The notes: generated by a model from the sequence alone, not told the origin. Shown: positions 26,416 through 35,766, numbered from the stretch's first letter. The stretch is DNA of 64,000 nucleotides from Micromonospora rhizosphaerae (GCF_900091465.1 NZ_FMHV01000002.1:5704001-5768000); one strand, 5' to 3'. Numbers and translations: made by a program.

Positions 26416-27692
26416 GCCTGCTTGAGCGCCTTAATGATGTCGTCGGCCGATGTGCCCGGCGTGAAGGCCAGGCTGGTGGCTCGCTCGAATCCGGTCTGGG
26501 ACTTCGTCGGAACGTGCACGTCGGACAGTACGGCGACCTCGGTCGTCGCCTTGAGCTTCTCGGACGCCTGGACGTACAGCTTGGGGAGAGTGCTCTTGTC
26601 GACCTTGACCTTGTCGTCCGCCACGGGGGCGAGGGCGCCGGCCTCGACGAGCAGACCGAGCGACTCGGGCGTGTAGAGGTGCTTGACGAACTTCTCCACG
26701 GTCGCGGCCTTGTCCTGGCCCTTGGGGCTGATCCAGACACCGGTAGCGGTGAAGTCGGTGTAGATGACCGGCTTCTGCCGGGTGCTACTTGGCGCGAGCG
26801 GGAAGCCACCGAGCTCGATGTTCGCGTTCTTCGCCGTCGGGATGTCGGCGCTGCCGTAGTCCCAGGAACCGCCGTGCATGATGGCCGCCTTGCCGGCGCC
26901 GAAGGTGCTGCGCTGCTGGTCGGCCGTCAGGCCCTCGGCGCTGTCGGTGAACACGCCGGCATCACGCAGCTTCGTGAACAGTTCGATCCCGGCCTTGACC
27001 TCCGGGGTGTCCCAAGCACCGTCGCGGAACGCTGCGAGCGCCTGCTCGTCGGTCGTCATGGACTCCACGATCAGCGAGAACAGCTTGTTGCCGCTCCAGT
27101 CCTTGCCACCGGTGACGATCGGCTGAATGCCCGCCGCGCGGAGCTTCTTGGTGGCGTCGATCAGCTCGTCGGTCGTCGTGGGGACCTTCGCGACGCCCGC
27201 CTTATTGAGCAGGTCGAGGTTGTACCAGACCGGCCAGGTGAACCCTTCCCACGGGAAGCCCTGCAGCCTGCCGTCCGGCTTGCGCCACGCGTTCAGCGCC
27301 TCCGGCAGGAACAGGGACTCCAGACCCCAGTCCTTGGCGTCCTTCGCGACGTCCACGGTGGCGCCGTTGTCGAGCCAGGACGTGGGTTTGCCGAACAGGT
27401 TGGTGATGACGATGTCGGGTTCGTTGCCGGCGAGCTTCGCCTGCTCGTACCGGTTGTGCGCCTCCTCGGGCGCCGGCGCGTCCTCCCGTTCGATCTTCAC
27501 GCCGGGGTTGGCCTTCTGGAAGTTCGCGATGATCGTGGTCAGCTGTTTGCCCTTCGAGTCGCTGTCGGGCAGGTTGGTGAGGATGCGCAGGGTGCCGCTG
27601 TCGCCACCGCCCTCGTCCGCTCCGCCGCAGGCTGCGGGAAGTAGCAGGGCGAAGGGCAGCGCCAGCGCCAGAAGCGTTCTCTTTGCTCTCAT
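26406..27692 (-). CDS. Extracellular sugar-binding lipoprotein
   Basis: Family 1 solute-binding protein of 428 residues from ATG 27692, preceded by AGGAGGAAC. A signal peptide (MRAKRTLLALALPFALLLPA) ends in a lipobox AAC-GG, so the mature protein is anchored at its N-terminal cysteine. The body has typical features: GTLRILTNLPDSDSKGKQLT, the substrate-pocket motif EGFTWPVWYNLDLLNKAGV and GAGKAAIMHGGSWDYG. Likely an oligosaccharide or plant-glycan-derived sugar, judging from the co-encoded glycoside hydrolase. Coupled to the permease gene. Confidence 0.94.
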   Translation of the reverse strand: MRAKRTLLALALPFALLLPAACGGADEGGGDSGTLRILTNLPDSDSKGKQLTTIIANFQKANPGVKIEREDAPAPEEAHNRYEQAKLAGNEPDIVITNLFGKPTSWLDNGATVDVAKDAKDWGLESLFLPEALNAWRKPDGRLQGFPWEGFTWPVWYNLDLLNKAGVAKVPTTTDELIDATKKLRAAGIQPIVTGGKDWSGNKLFSLIVESMTTDEQALAAFRDGAWDTPEVKAGIELFTKLRDAGVFTDSAEGLTADQQRSTFGAGKAAIMHGGSWDYGSADIPTAKNANIELGGFPLAPSSTRQKPVIYTDFTATGVWISPKGQDKAATVEKFVKHLYTPESLGLLVEAGALAPVADDKVKVDKSTLPKLYVQASEKLKATTEVAVLSDVHVPTKSQTGFERATSLAFTPGTSADDIIKALKQAWQ

Positions 27693-27759
27693 GGACAGTT
27701 CCTCCTGTCGAACTGGGACGATCGCGCCGGCTCTGACGCGGTGAGGGTGATGCGGGATG

Positions 27760-29724
27760 TCATGTCGACACCTCGACCAGGTCGACGCCGTACGGCGCCA
27801 GGGCGACCTCGTGAATCTCCTGGCCATCGCGGTCGAGCAGGCGCGATCCTGGCTCAGTGCTGCGAACGCCGACCGTCAGCGGCTCGCCCGCCTCGCTGAC
27901 GACAAGCGCGAACCGGCGGCCGTCCTGCCGTTCGATGACGTCGGCGAACGCGTTGACGTCGTCGACGACTACGGCGGGTAAGGCGCTGGCGACCTGGGCG
28001 GCGGCGCGGTACAGGCGCACCGTGTCGTCGGGGTTGACCCGCGGACTGCGGGCGGCGAAGTACTCCACCGGGTACGTCGACAACACGATCCGTCCGGCGC
28101 CGGTGTCCCGGACCAGCAGCGCGGGCCGGCCGTGTGCATCCTCGGCGACCACCCGGGCGCCGTCAGGCTCCACCGGCAGCATGCAGCGGCCGTCCGGCGT
28201 ACCCGCCGCCCGGAACGACAGGGTCATGCCAGCTGTCAGGTCGCCGAAGTCCTCGCCGAACCGCCACGCCACGACGTCCTCCGGCACGGGTTCATTCAGC
28301 CCGTAGCGCAGCAGCTTGCGGACCCCGAAGAAGTCGTCGAGCTTCGGCCACCACGGGCCGCGCTGGCTCGGGGTCTCCCCGCACGAGTAGCTAACCAGTA
28401 CGGTCGCTCCGGCCTCGGCCGCCTCACCGAGGGCACGCCAGCCGGGCGCGCTCAAGGCCTTCACCGACGGCACGATCAGCAGACGCGCTGCGGCGATGCC
28501 CTCGGACTCCCGGATCATCGCTGGGGCGAGGTCGGCGAGCCGCGCGGAGATGTAGCCCTGCAGTAGTGCGTCCCGCAATGCCGGGGTGTCGGTGTCATCC
28601 CAGAACGGGTAGCCCGCCTCCAGATGGCTGCTCACCACGATTCCGGTGTGCGTGTCGGTGCGACGGCACCGCGGGAAGTCGAGTTGGTCCAGCAGAGCAC
28701 GGAACCGCTGCATCTCGAGCAGCGGCGCCTTGGGCTCGCCGCCCGTGGTGGTGATGCCGAAGTGCAGCTCGAAAGGGTGGTGCCGGTACGGATCCTGATC
28801 GGGCAGGTCGAAGTCGGTGTTGTTCCAGGCGATCCAGCCTGTCGCGCCGGCGAGCAGGGTGGTGTGTAGCACCTGCCGGTAGTAGTCGGCCGCGCCCGTG
28901 TCGGAGACGAAGTCGGTGGTGACTCCGAACTCCTCCACCACGACCGGCCGATTGAAGTGACTCAGCTCCACATGCGCCGCCGGCATCAGGTGCTGCCGGA
29001 TCGGGTCGTCGTTCATCTGATAGCTGTGCGGGCCGAGCCAGTCCACCAACGGCGCCAGCTCGCGGATCCGGAAGCCGTTGTCGGACCCGGTGATCTCGCG
29101 GCTCCAGGCGCCGTCGCCGAGTGAGACCGGCTGGATGCCGCCGCCGGCACGTACCGCATCGACCATCAGCTGCGCCCAGGCCGTTACATCCGAAGGATCG
29201 GCGCCCTGACCGCTCGCCCCCATCTGGCCGCCGACACCGCCGTACAGCGGCATCTCGTTGGAGACTAGCCAACCGGCCACCGCCTCGTGGTCATGGAACC
29301 TGGTCACCATCTCGCGGACGAACCAGGCCTGCCGGGCCACCATCCACACGTCCCGGTACAGGTCACGGCCGTTCCGCCACTCCGGATCCCAGTTACCGCC
29401 GGACATGTGTCCGACGATGAACGTCGGGACGGTGCCGAGACCGGCCTCGGCATGCAGATCGAGGAAACGCCGGAACCGGCAGCACAGCTCCTCGTCCACC
29501 CGGTCCGGCTCCGGATGGAAGTCCGGCCAGTAGAAGAACGACCGCGTCAGGGTCAGGCCATGCTCCGCGAGGATCCCGAGCTCGTCCAACACCAGCTGTT
29601 CGTCGAATGAGCGCCACATCAGCGGACCACCCAGCCGCGACCAGAAGTTCGCCCCTACCCAGGGCACGCCACCGGCTGTCGGCAGGTGCACGGCGGGTCG
29701 GGCGATCGGGACCAGCTCAGTCAC
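27760..29724 (-). CDS. Clan GH-A glycoside hydrolase (GH5/GH42-like)
   Basis: Cytoplasmic hydrolase of 654 residues from GTG 29724 with AGAGGAG upstream; no signal peptide. The TIM barrel (about 1-400) has the acid/base in AGWLVSNEMPLYGG (NE pair) and the nucleophile in RPVVVEEFGVTTD, as in clan GH-A. A GH42-like alpha/beta domain follows (RLLIVPSVKALSAPGWRAL, then GATVLVSYSCGETP) and a C-terminal beta domain. It lies upstream of the binding protein in the same orientation and probably hydrolyses the imported oligosaccharide. Substrate (beta-mannoside, beta-glucoside or beta-galactoside) is not determined. Confidence 0.85.
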   Translation of the reverse strand: MTELVPIARPAVHLPTAGGVPWVGANFWSRLGGPLMWRSFDEQLVLDELGILAEHGLTLTRSFFYWPDFHPEPDRVDEELCCRFRRFLDLHAEAGLGTVPTFIVGHMSGGNWDPEWRNGRDLYRDVWMVARQAWFVREMVTRFHDHEAVAGWLVSNEMPLYGGVGGQMGASGQGADPSDVTAWAQLMVDAVRAGGGIQPVSLGDGAWSREITGSDNGFRIRELAPLVDWLGPHSYQMNDDPIRQHLMPAAHVELSHFNRPVVVEEFGVTTDFVSDTGAADYYRQVLHTTLLAGATGWIAWNNTDFDLPDQDPYRHHPFELHFGITTTGGEPKAPLLEMQRFRALLDQLDFPRCRRTDTHTGIVVSSHLEAGYPFWDDTDTPALRDALLQGYISARLADLAPAMIRESEGIAAARLLIVPSVKALSAPGWRALGEAAEAGATVLVSYSCGETPSQRGPWWPKLDDFFGVRKLLRYGLNEPVPEDVVAWRFGEDFGDLTAGMTLSFRAAGTPDGRCMLPVEPDGARVVAEDAHGRPALLVRDTGAGRIVLSTYPVEYFAARSPRVNPDDTVRLYRAAAQVASALPAVVVDDVNAFADVIERQDGRRFALVVSEAGEPLTVGVRSTEPGSRLLDRDGQEIHEVALAPYGVDLVEVST

Positions 29725-29782
29725 ACGTACTCCTCTGGCTCGATGATGAAGTTGCCTCGGGTGGACAGCAGTCTGAATCGAC

Positions 29783-29823
29783 GATCGTTCACCGGTCAAT
29801 AGGGTGACTGTTCATGAACGATC
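29783..29823. promoter_or_regulatory. Inverted repeat in the GH/LacI divergent region
   Basis: GATCGTTCA (29783-29791) and TGAACGATC (29815-29823) are perfect complements, 23 bases apart, and an overlapping GTTCATGAAC palindrome sits inside. It lies 59 bases upstream of the glycosidase start, a plausible LacI-family operator. Confidence 0.55.
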
Positions 29824-29919
29824 TGCGCGGCTTGGCGCGCAGCAGACGCCATTACCGATGGCCACCAGATCTATGGCGTCCTGATGCCACTGACTTCGCG
29901 GCAGTCGTGGATTGACGAG

Positions 29920-29947
29920 AGCTTCACTGACGTGGAACAGTGAAGCT
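29920..29947. promoter_or_regulatory. Inverted repeat upstream of the LacI-family gene
   Basis: Ten-base perfect arms AGCTTCACTG (29920-29929) and CAGTGAAGCT (29938-29947), 8-base spacer, ending 36 bases before the regulator start. It may be its autoregulatory operator; a leader hairpin is the alternative. Confidence 0.55.
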
Positions 29948-29983
29948 TGTTCATCGGCGTTCATCACCACGCGGGAGGGGCCT

Positions 29984-31048
29984 GTGGCGGTTACTGTCCG
30001 AGACATCGCGCTAGCCGCGCAGGTGTCGGCCGGCACGGTGTCACGGGTGCTGAACGGTCATGACAACGTCGATCCCCGGCTGACCGACCGGGTACGTCGA
30101 GCGGTCGAGGAACTCGGCTATCAGCGGGCCACCGCCCGGCGCGGCGGGCACGCCCGACCGCACCGGAGCTCGACGACCGAGATCGGCTTCCTGCTGACGG
30201 TGCCGCACATATCCGAGACGGAACTGATGGCGCCGTTCTGGGCGCAGATCCTCCACGGCGCCGAGACCGAAGCCAAGCGCCACAACGCCCACATCACCTA
30301 CCGGTCGCTCGTCCGCGAGGACCTGCGGCCCGGCAGGCTGCGCAGGCTGGTCGCCGGCCTGCGACTCAACGTCGCCCTTCTGGTCGGTCCGGCCCACGCC
30401 GACGTGGTGCAGGTCCTCGCCGAGGTGGTTCCCGTACTGGTGCTGGTCGACCACGCGGCGCCCGGTCTCGACGTCGACGCGGTGGTGTCCGACGGCGTGG
30501 AGGGCGCCCGGACGGCCGTAGAGCACCTGATCGCCGCCGGCCACCGCGACATCGCCTGGATCGGCGGCCCGCTCGACCCTGGAGGCATCAAGAGCGCGGT
30601 GTACTCAATCGAGGCACGCGCCACGGGCTACCGCAACGCGCTGGCCTACGCCGGGATACCGATCCGACCGGAGCTGCTGGAGAGCGCCAGCCTCACCGCG
30701 CCGTCGGCCTTCGATGCAACCGTCCGGCTGCTCGCATCGAGGGCGCCCTTCACCGCGATCTACTGCGCGAACGACGACACCGCACTCGGGGCGATGAACG
30801 CGTTGCAGGAGGCCGGCTTCGTTGTACCTCGCGACGTCTCCATCGCGGGATTCGACGACAACCGCACGGTGCACACCCAACCAGCACTCACCACAGTGCG
30901 CGTGCACAAGGAGGCGATCGGCACCGAGGCGACGCGGCGAGCAATGCAACGGCTCGCCAACCCCGAGCTGCCGACCGTCACCGCCGTGATACCGGTCAAG
31001 CTGGTGCCCCGAGCATCGGTCGCGCCGCCGCGAGAGCGATCGCGGTGA
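29984..31048 (+). CDS. LacI-family transcriptional regulator
   Basis: Regulator of 354 residues from GTG 29984 with GGGAGGGG upstream. The N-terminus VAVTVRDIALAAQVSAGTVS followed by RVLNGHDNVDPRLTDRVRRA is the classical LacI helix-turn-helix and hinge. The periplasmic-binding-like core has AALVGPAHADVV-type strands, HLIAAGHRDIAWIGG and a C-terminal IAGFDDNRTVHTQPALTTVRV. It is divergent from the glycoside hydrolase/ABC genes and almost certainly represses them until a sugar ligand binds. Confidence 0.93.
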   Translation: MAVTVRDIALAAQVSAGTVSRVLNGHDNVDPRLTDRVRRAVEELGYQRATARRGGHARPHRSSTTEIGFLLTVPHISETELMAPFWAQILHGAETEAKRHNAHITYRSLVREDLRPGRLRRLVAGLRLNVALLVGPAHADVVQVLAEVVPVLVLVDHAAPGLDVDAVVSDGVEGARTAVEHLIAAGHRDIAWIGGPLDPGGIKSAVYSIEARATGYRNALAYAGIPIRPELLESASLTAPSAFDATVRLLASRAPFTAIYCANDDTALGAMNALQEAGFVVPRDVSIAGFDDNRTVHTQPALTTVRVHKEAIGTEATRRAMQRLANPELPTVTAVIPVKLVPRASVAPPRERSR

Positions 31049-31275
31049 TTCGCCTGACCCGCCGGAGTGGCTGGTCAGCCGTTGGCGCAGAGGACCCGGG
31101 GCGCGTGAAAGTCCCCCCCGGACACCTCCGCTGATCCAGGGCTCGACCAGGACCACGCCTCGGCCGGCGCCACGGAACTTCCGCATATCTCGTCGGAGAA
31201 TTAGCCGAGCCACCGCCGTCAGCCCGTACATAACCTCAGTGCAACGAGTTGGACCATCGAACGAAAAGGAACAGT

Positions 31276-31992
31276 ATGATGCTCGAATCCTGGCAGAGTG
31301 ACGGATACGCGCTGGTCGACCGGCCGCTCTTCCCGGCCGCGCAGTTCGATCGCCTCAGTGGCATCCTCAAGGACCACCTGGCCGAGCACGGCGAGCGCAT
31401 CTTCGACGAGCTAGACATGCCGCACACGCGTGACGACCGTTTGCTGGAGCTGTTGCTCGACGACGCCGTGCTCGATCTGGTCGAGCCGATCACCGGCCCG
31501 GACATCGTGCTCTGGTCGTCGGGCTTCATCTGCAAGATGCCGTTCGTCGGACCTCCGACACCCTGGCACTCAGACGCCGCCTACTGGGAGGGGCGGCTGG
31601 ACGACAACGAAGGCATCGTGACGGTGTGGCTGGCGATCGACCGGAGCAGCCGCGAAAACGGGTGCATGCGCGTCATTCCTGGCAGTCACCGGCAAGCGGA
31701 ACCGGACTACCGGGTACTCGACCCAGATGCCTTCTTCGGCAGTGAGGCCGCCGGGGTCGACGCGTCGACGGCGGTCGACCTGGAGCTCGAGCCCAACCAC
31801 TGTTCACTGCACGACGGGCGGATTTTGCATGGAGCGACCGCCAACACAAGTCCACACCGCCGGGCCGGGTACACCATGAGATATCTACCGGCCAGTACGC
31901 GGATCCTCCCGGAGAGCAAGAACAACGCCGGCCATCTCGTGTGGCTGGCACGCGGGAAGGCGATCGCGGACAACGAGTATGTCAACAAGTGA
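31276..31992 (+). CDS. Phytanoyl-CoA dioxygenase family (PhyH) protein
   Basis: Fe(II)/2-oxoglutarate-dependent oxygenase of 238 residues; start ATG 31276 or 31279, after AAAGGA. The metal-binding facial triad is visible as H98-x-D100 in TPWHSDAAYW and the distal histidine in DGRILHGATANTSPHRR, whose arginine can hold 2-oxoglutarate. Family members hydroxylate fatty acyl-CoA, ectoine, phosphonates or secondary metabolites. The following AraC regulator overlaps its end, so the pair is co-transcribed. Substrate is unknown; nearby sugar genes are not clearly related. Confidence 0.88.
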   Translation: MMLESWQSDGYALVDRPLFPAAQFDRLSGILKDHLAEHGERIFDELDMPHTRDDRLLELLLDDAVLDLVEPITGPDIVLWSSGFICKMPFVGPPTPWHSDAAYWEGRLDDNEGIVTVWLAIDRSSRENGCMRVIPGSHRQAEPDYRVLDPDAFFGSEAAGVDASTAVDLELEPNHCSLHDGRILHGATANTSPHRRAGYTMRYLPASTRILPESKNNAGHLVWLARGKAIADNEYVNK

Positions 31993-32800
31993 CTTCGCCA
32001 AGCCCCCGAATCGCCTCGCTGCCGATCGTTGGCTGAGCACAGACCATGGCATCGCCGTGTACGAGCAGATGCTGGACGCCGGTTTCGAACTGCACTGGCA
32101 TGAGTTCTTCGAACTGTCCTTCGTCACGGCGGGAGCCGGGCTACACACGCTCAACGGCACAATGCAGCGAGTGCGAGCTGGCGACATCCTCGCGTTGACC
32201 CCAGCCGACTTCCACGAAATACGCCCACACCCGGGCACAAGGCTGCACATCACCAACGTCGTCTACAGCGACGAGCAGCTGCCCCCGGAATTGCGGCCGG
32301 ACTCGCCATCAGAGCCGGCGATCCACCTACCCGACCTCGCCCCTGACTTCCAGCGGATGCTGGCCGAGAGCCGCCGACCTGATCCGGTGTCGATGGTTGC
32401 CCTTCACGCCACGCTGGCTCGCGTGCTGGCCGATGTGGCGCGAGCCGCGAGCGGTGCGACGCCACCCCTGCCAAGCACCCCTCGCGCCGGGCTGCAACGC
32501 GCCCTTGCGTGGATCGACCACCACTTCAGAGAGCCGATCCGCCTGGCCGACGTCGCCGCGGTTGCCTGCCTGTCGCCCCATTACTTCAGCGTCCTGTTCC
32601 GTCAGGCGACTGGAGTGACATTTCAGGACTACCTGGCCGGTCGGCGGCTCCAGTTTGCTCGCTCCCTGCTCGCCGCGTCAGATCTACCCGTGACGCAGGT
32701 GTGTCACGCCGCTGGGTTCAACGACCTGACCCACTTCAGCAGGTCGTTCCGCCGCCGTTTCGGTCGCTCCCCGTCCACCACGCGACAGACCGTCAGCTGA
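31979..32800 (+). CDS. AraC-family transcriptional regulator
   Basis: Regulator of 273 residues overlapping the dioxygenase gene by 14 bases. The N-terminal cupin domain (about 25-95) has LHWHEFFELSFVTAGAGLHTLNG and RVRAGDILALTPADFHEI, typical of sugar-sensing AraC proteins. The C-terminal double HTH (about 175-270) reads IRLADVAAVACLSPHYFSVLF, then ATGVTFQDYLAGRRLQFARSL and VCHAAGFNDLTHFSRSFRRRFGRSP. It probably activates the PhyH gene in response to a small ligand. Confidence 0.93.
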   Translation: MSTSDFAKPPNRLAADRWLSTDHGIAVYEQMLDAGFELHWHEFFELSFVTAGAGLHTLNGTMQRVRAGDILALTPADFHEIRPHPGTRLHITNVVYSDEQLPPELRPDSPSEPAIHLPDLAPDFQRMLAESRRPDPVSMVALHATLARVLADVARAASGATPPLPSTPRAGLQRALAWIDHHFREPIRLADVAAVACLSPHYFSVLFRQATGVTFQDYLAGRRLQFARSLLAASDLPVTQVCHAAGFNDLTHFSRSFRRRFGRSPSTTRQTVS

Positions 32801-33270
32801 CCGCATCGTGCGCCGGCCGGCCGGAGTGGATGCTGGATGCGATGTGACGCAACCTCCCTGCGGCCCATCCCGGCATCCTCGGGCCGCCCGACGCCCGTCC
32901 TTTAGCGCAAACGCCAAGGTCCAGATCGCTCGGCTTGCCGAACGGGCCGACGCTGTCGGAGCTCTCGCGCGCGCCTGCCTAGCCCGCGACTATGTGATCG
33001 AGCAAGAAGCGCCGGCGCGCGCCACCCTCCTACCACTGCTCGACTGAGACCGCAACGCCAAACCGTCGTGCTGCCCGGCGCCGCCGCCGAGACCCACCTT
33101 TCCCGCCTGGCACCGCTCTTGCCGAGGGGCTGACCTCGATGCCCCGCATCGGGGTCAGACCGGAGCCTGCATCCTGCTCGCAGTCGGCGACGCCACCGCT
33201 CCCCCTGAAGGGTGCAAGTTCAGCGCTACGGCTGTGGCCAGGCACGGCGTGGGCCCGGCAGGATGAGCCC
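32801..33270. other. Gap with no clear gene
   Basis: About 470 bases between the AraC gene and the rve fragment. A frame at 32900-33047 reads ARLAERADAVGALARACLAR, possibly the end of a lost gene, but not identifiable. Confidence 0.35.
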
Positions 33271-33556
33271 ATGGTGGTGCGCACTCTGGTGTTCGTGGTC
33301 GCCCGGCAGGTGCTCTGGCTGGTCGGGCTGGGTCCATCGCCGGACGCGAAGGACGTGGAGATCGTGGTACTGCGCCACCAACTCGCGGTGTTGCGCCGGC
33401 AGGTGGCCAGGCCCCGGCATAGCCCGGCGGACCGGATGGTCCTCGCGGCTTTGGCGAAGCTGCTGCCCCGAGATCGCTGGCCGATCTTTTTGGTCACGCC
33501 CTCGACTCTGCTGCGCTGGCATCGTGAACTGATCCGCCGGAGGTGGACCTTGTGGG
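33271..33556 (+). pseudogene. rve transposase 5' fragment
   Basis: ATG 33271 begins MVVRTLVFVVARQVLWLVGL, then GPSPDAKDVEIVVLRHQLAV, and continues to RWHRELIRRRWTL before the inverted repeat of IS C interrupts it at 33557. The first third of an rve-type transposase. A closely similar fragment lies inverted at 35535-35691. Confidence 0.75.
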
Positions 33557-34756
33557 TACCGAAAACGTCATCCATGCGCTGTGACCTGCGATTGTCGGAT
33601 ACGGCCGCGGACCGACAGGCGCGGTGCGCCAGTATGAGTCATCGTGCTGCTGTGACTGTCCTACCTGGCGTTGACGAACGTGTTCGCCTTCGTGCGGCTG
33701 CTGCCGATGAGCGATGTGGACAAGGACGCCGAGGCCCTTGCGCTGCGCCACCAGCTCGCCGTCCTGCAGCGCCAGGTCGACAGACCCCGCCTCGCTCCGC
33801 CCGACCGGGCATTCCTCGCCGCCCTCCTGCACCGAATGCCCCGGCCGACGCTGCGGCAGCTGCACCTGATCGTCTCCCCCGGACACCGTCCTCCGTTGGC
33901 ACCGCGACCTCCTGCGCCACCGGCACGCGAAGGCGTCCCGCCCGAAACGGCCCGGCCGGCCACCCACCGTGCGCAGCATCAGGGCCCTCGTCCTGCGTCT
34001 GACCCGGGAAACCCGAGCTGGGCTACAAACGCATCCACGGCGAACAGGCCGCCCTCGGCATCAAGGTCGCCGCATCGACGGTCTGAGAAATCCTCAAGGA
34101 CGCCGATATCGATCCCGTGCCCGGCCGAGACCGCCAGACGTGGCCCGCGTTCCTGCGCAGCCAAGCGCACGCGATCCTCGCCGCGGACTTCTTCGAAACC
34201 CGCACACTGACCGGCGCCCGCCTGTACTTCTTCGCCGTCATCGAACACGCCACCCGCCGCGTCCGTATCCTCGGCGCCACCGCGCACCCCACAGCGACCT
34301 GGACGACGCAACTGGCCAGGAATCTGGTCATGGACCTCCAAGACGCCGGCGCGACCGCGAAGTACCTGACCCGCGACCGTGACAGCCGGTACACGGCCGC
34401 CTTCGACGCGGTCTTCCACAACGAGGGCATCGCCATCGTGAAGACCGGAATCAAGGTACCGAGGATGAATGCGATCATGGAGAAGTGGGTGCGCTCATGC
34501 AGAGCCGAACTCCTCGACCGAACCCTGATCGTGAACCAGGCCCATCTTCTCCACGCGCTCCGCGAGTACGAAGCCTTCTACAACGAGCACCGGCCCCACC
34601 GCACGCTCCGCGCCGCGGCACCCCTACGCCCGCTCCCCCAACCGATCCAAGCCGTGCCGAATCGACCACCTCGACATCCGACGACGCGACCGACTCGGCG
34701 GCGTCCTCCACGAATACCGACACGCCACCTGAGCTGCCCGGACGACATTTTCGGCA
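33557..34756 (+). mobile_element. rve-type insertion sequence C, decayed
   Basis: Ends TACCGAAAACGTCATCC (33557) and ...GACGACATTTTCGGCA (34756) match the repeats of insertion sequences A and B. Size 1.2 kb. It is inserted in the rve fragment and its right end abuts a PutA-like remnant. Confidence 0.7.
33645..34732 (+). pseudogene. rve transposase of IS C, multiply broken
   Basis: Homologous to the IS A and B transposases but with a stop at codon 4 (VLL-stop-LSYL where VLLRL is expected), frameshifts near 33880, 34010 and 34660, and a stop in the STV-stop-EIL block where W is normal. Recognisable pieces: MSDVDKDAEALALRHQLAVL, then AHAILAADFFETRTLTG, MNAIMEKWVRSCRAELLDR and LGGVLHEYRHAT. Not functional. 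Confidence 0.85.
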
Positions 34757-35363
34757 CCTACACAGTCGGCTCCGGCCACCGCACAGGCCCCCTGGGCGAC
34801 GTCGCCCGCTCGATCCTCACCGCCGCCCGGGCCGACGGGATCGACGACCTTGCCCGGATGGAGCGCTCAATGGGCAGCGACGCAGCGGCGTGGGCCACCG
34901 AGTACGGCACCGTCCGGTTCGTGTCCCGGCTGGCGCCCGAGCGCAACCTGCTCCGCTACCTTCCCCACCCGGTCACGGTCCGCCTGGCCTCGGGAAGCAC
35001 GACCGACCTGGTCCGGGTCGTGGCGGCAGGGCTCGTCGCCGGCGCGGAGGTCAGCGTCTCGACCTACACCGACCTGCCACCCAGTGTCACGACCGCTCTG
35101 TCCGCGGTTGGTGCCGCCCCGGTCACCGAGACCGACAAAGCCTGGTCACGACGCCCCGCGCTATGGACGGAGGCCGCGTCCGCCTCGTCAACGGCGACGC
35201 CGCCGTGGCATATCGAACAGTGGACGGGCGGCCCGACCTGGCCATCCACGCCCAACCCGTCACCGAGTCGGGCAGGGTCGAGATGCTGCCCTTCCTGCGC
35301 GAGCAGGCAGTGAGCATCACCGCCCACCGGTTCGGCAACCTGTCGGGCTCGAAAACTCGGTGA
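34757..35363 (+). pseudogene. C-terminal remnant of a PutA-like aldehyde/proline dehydrogenase
   Basis: Reading past the IS gives RSILTAARADGIDDLARMER, then EYGTVRFVSRLAPERNLLRY and ASGSTTDLVRVVAAGLVAGA. After a frameshift near 35145 it continues MDGGRVRLVNGDAAVAYRTV, DGRPDLAIHAQPVTESGRVE, MLPFLREQAVSITAHRFGN. The last block is the typical C-terminus of actinobacterial bifunctional proline dehydrogenase/P5C dehydrogenase. The N-terminal two thirds are missing and a MITE-like end follows directly. Confidence 0.55.
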
Positions 35364-35534
35364 TGCCCTGTGAACTGGCTCTTCGTCTTCAATCCCGATC
35401 GACGTGCATGATCAACTCGAACGCGTTCAGAGAACGCGTCCTGGTGTGTTGAACGCGTTCATCTTCAGGACCCGTCACGGGTCATACCTCGAACAAAAGC
35501 CCAGGTCGCAGGGGATGACCGAGTTTTCGAGCCC
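35345..35534. mobile_element. MITE-like 190-bp element
   Basis: Bounded by imperfect inverted repeats of about 29 bp: GGGCTCGAAAACTCGGTGAT at 35345 and, inverted, the same block (with TCATCC for TGATGC) ending near 35534. It is too short for a transposase. It carries three copies of GAACGCGTTC (35419, 35432 with one change, 35451) and the palindrome GACCCGTCACGGGTC (35469-35483). It terminates the PutA remnant on the left and the rve fragment on the right. Confidence 0.6.
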
Positions 35535-35691
35535 CACAGGCGTAGCGCGGCCGCGGGACCTGCCGTCGTAACACCATCAACTGATGTCGGAGAACCGCTA
35601 TCTCCACGTCCTTCGCGTCCGGGTTCGAACCCAGCCCGACCAGATCCAAGACGCGTCGGACGACGACGAACGCCAGCGTGCGAACCACCAT
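35535..35691 (-). pseudogene. rve transposase 5' fragment, inverted
   Basis: ATG 35691 reads MVVRTLAFVVVRRVLDLVGL, then GSNPDAKDVEIAVLRHQLMV and LRRQVPRPRY. It is very like 33271-33556 and stops at the inverted repeat of the MITE-like element. An expected fragment length of about 50 residues remains. Confidence 0.7.
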
Positions 35692-35766
35692 GAACGACAG
35701 CCTGCCAGGATTCCCGTCCTCCCTGCTCACAGCCCTGACGCTGGGATGGCACCCTTCACGCCCGCC

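Noticed and set aside
35622..35645. GGTTCGAACCC string resembling a tRNA T-loop
   Set aside because: It lies inside the inverted rve transposase fragment (codons for VGLGSNPDAK on the reverse strand) and no acceptor, D or anticodon arms can be built around it.
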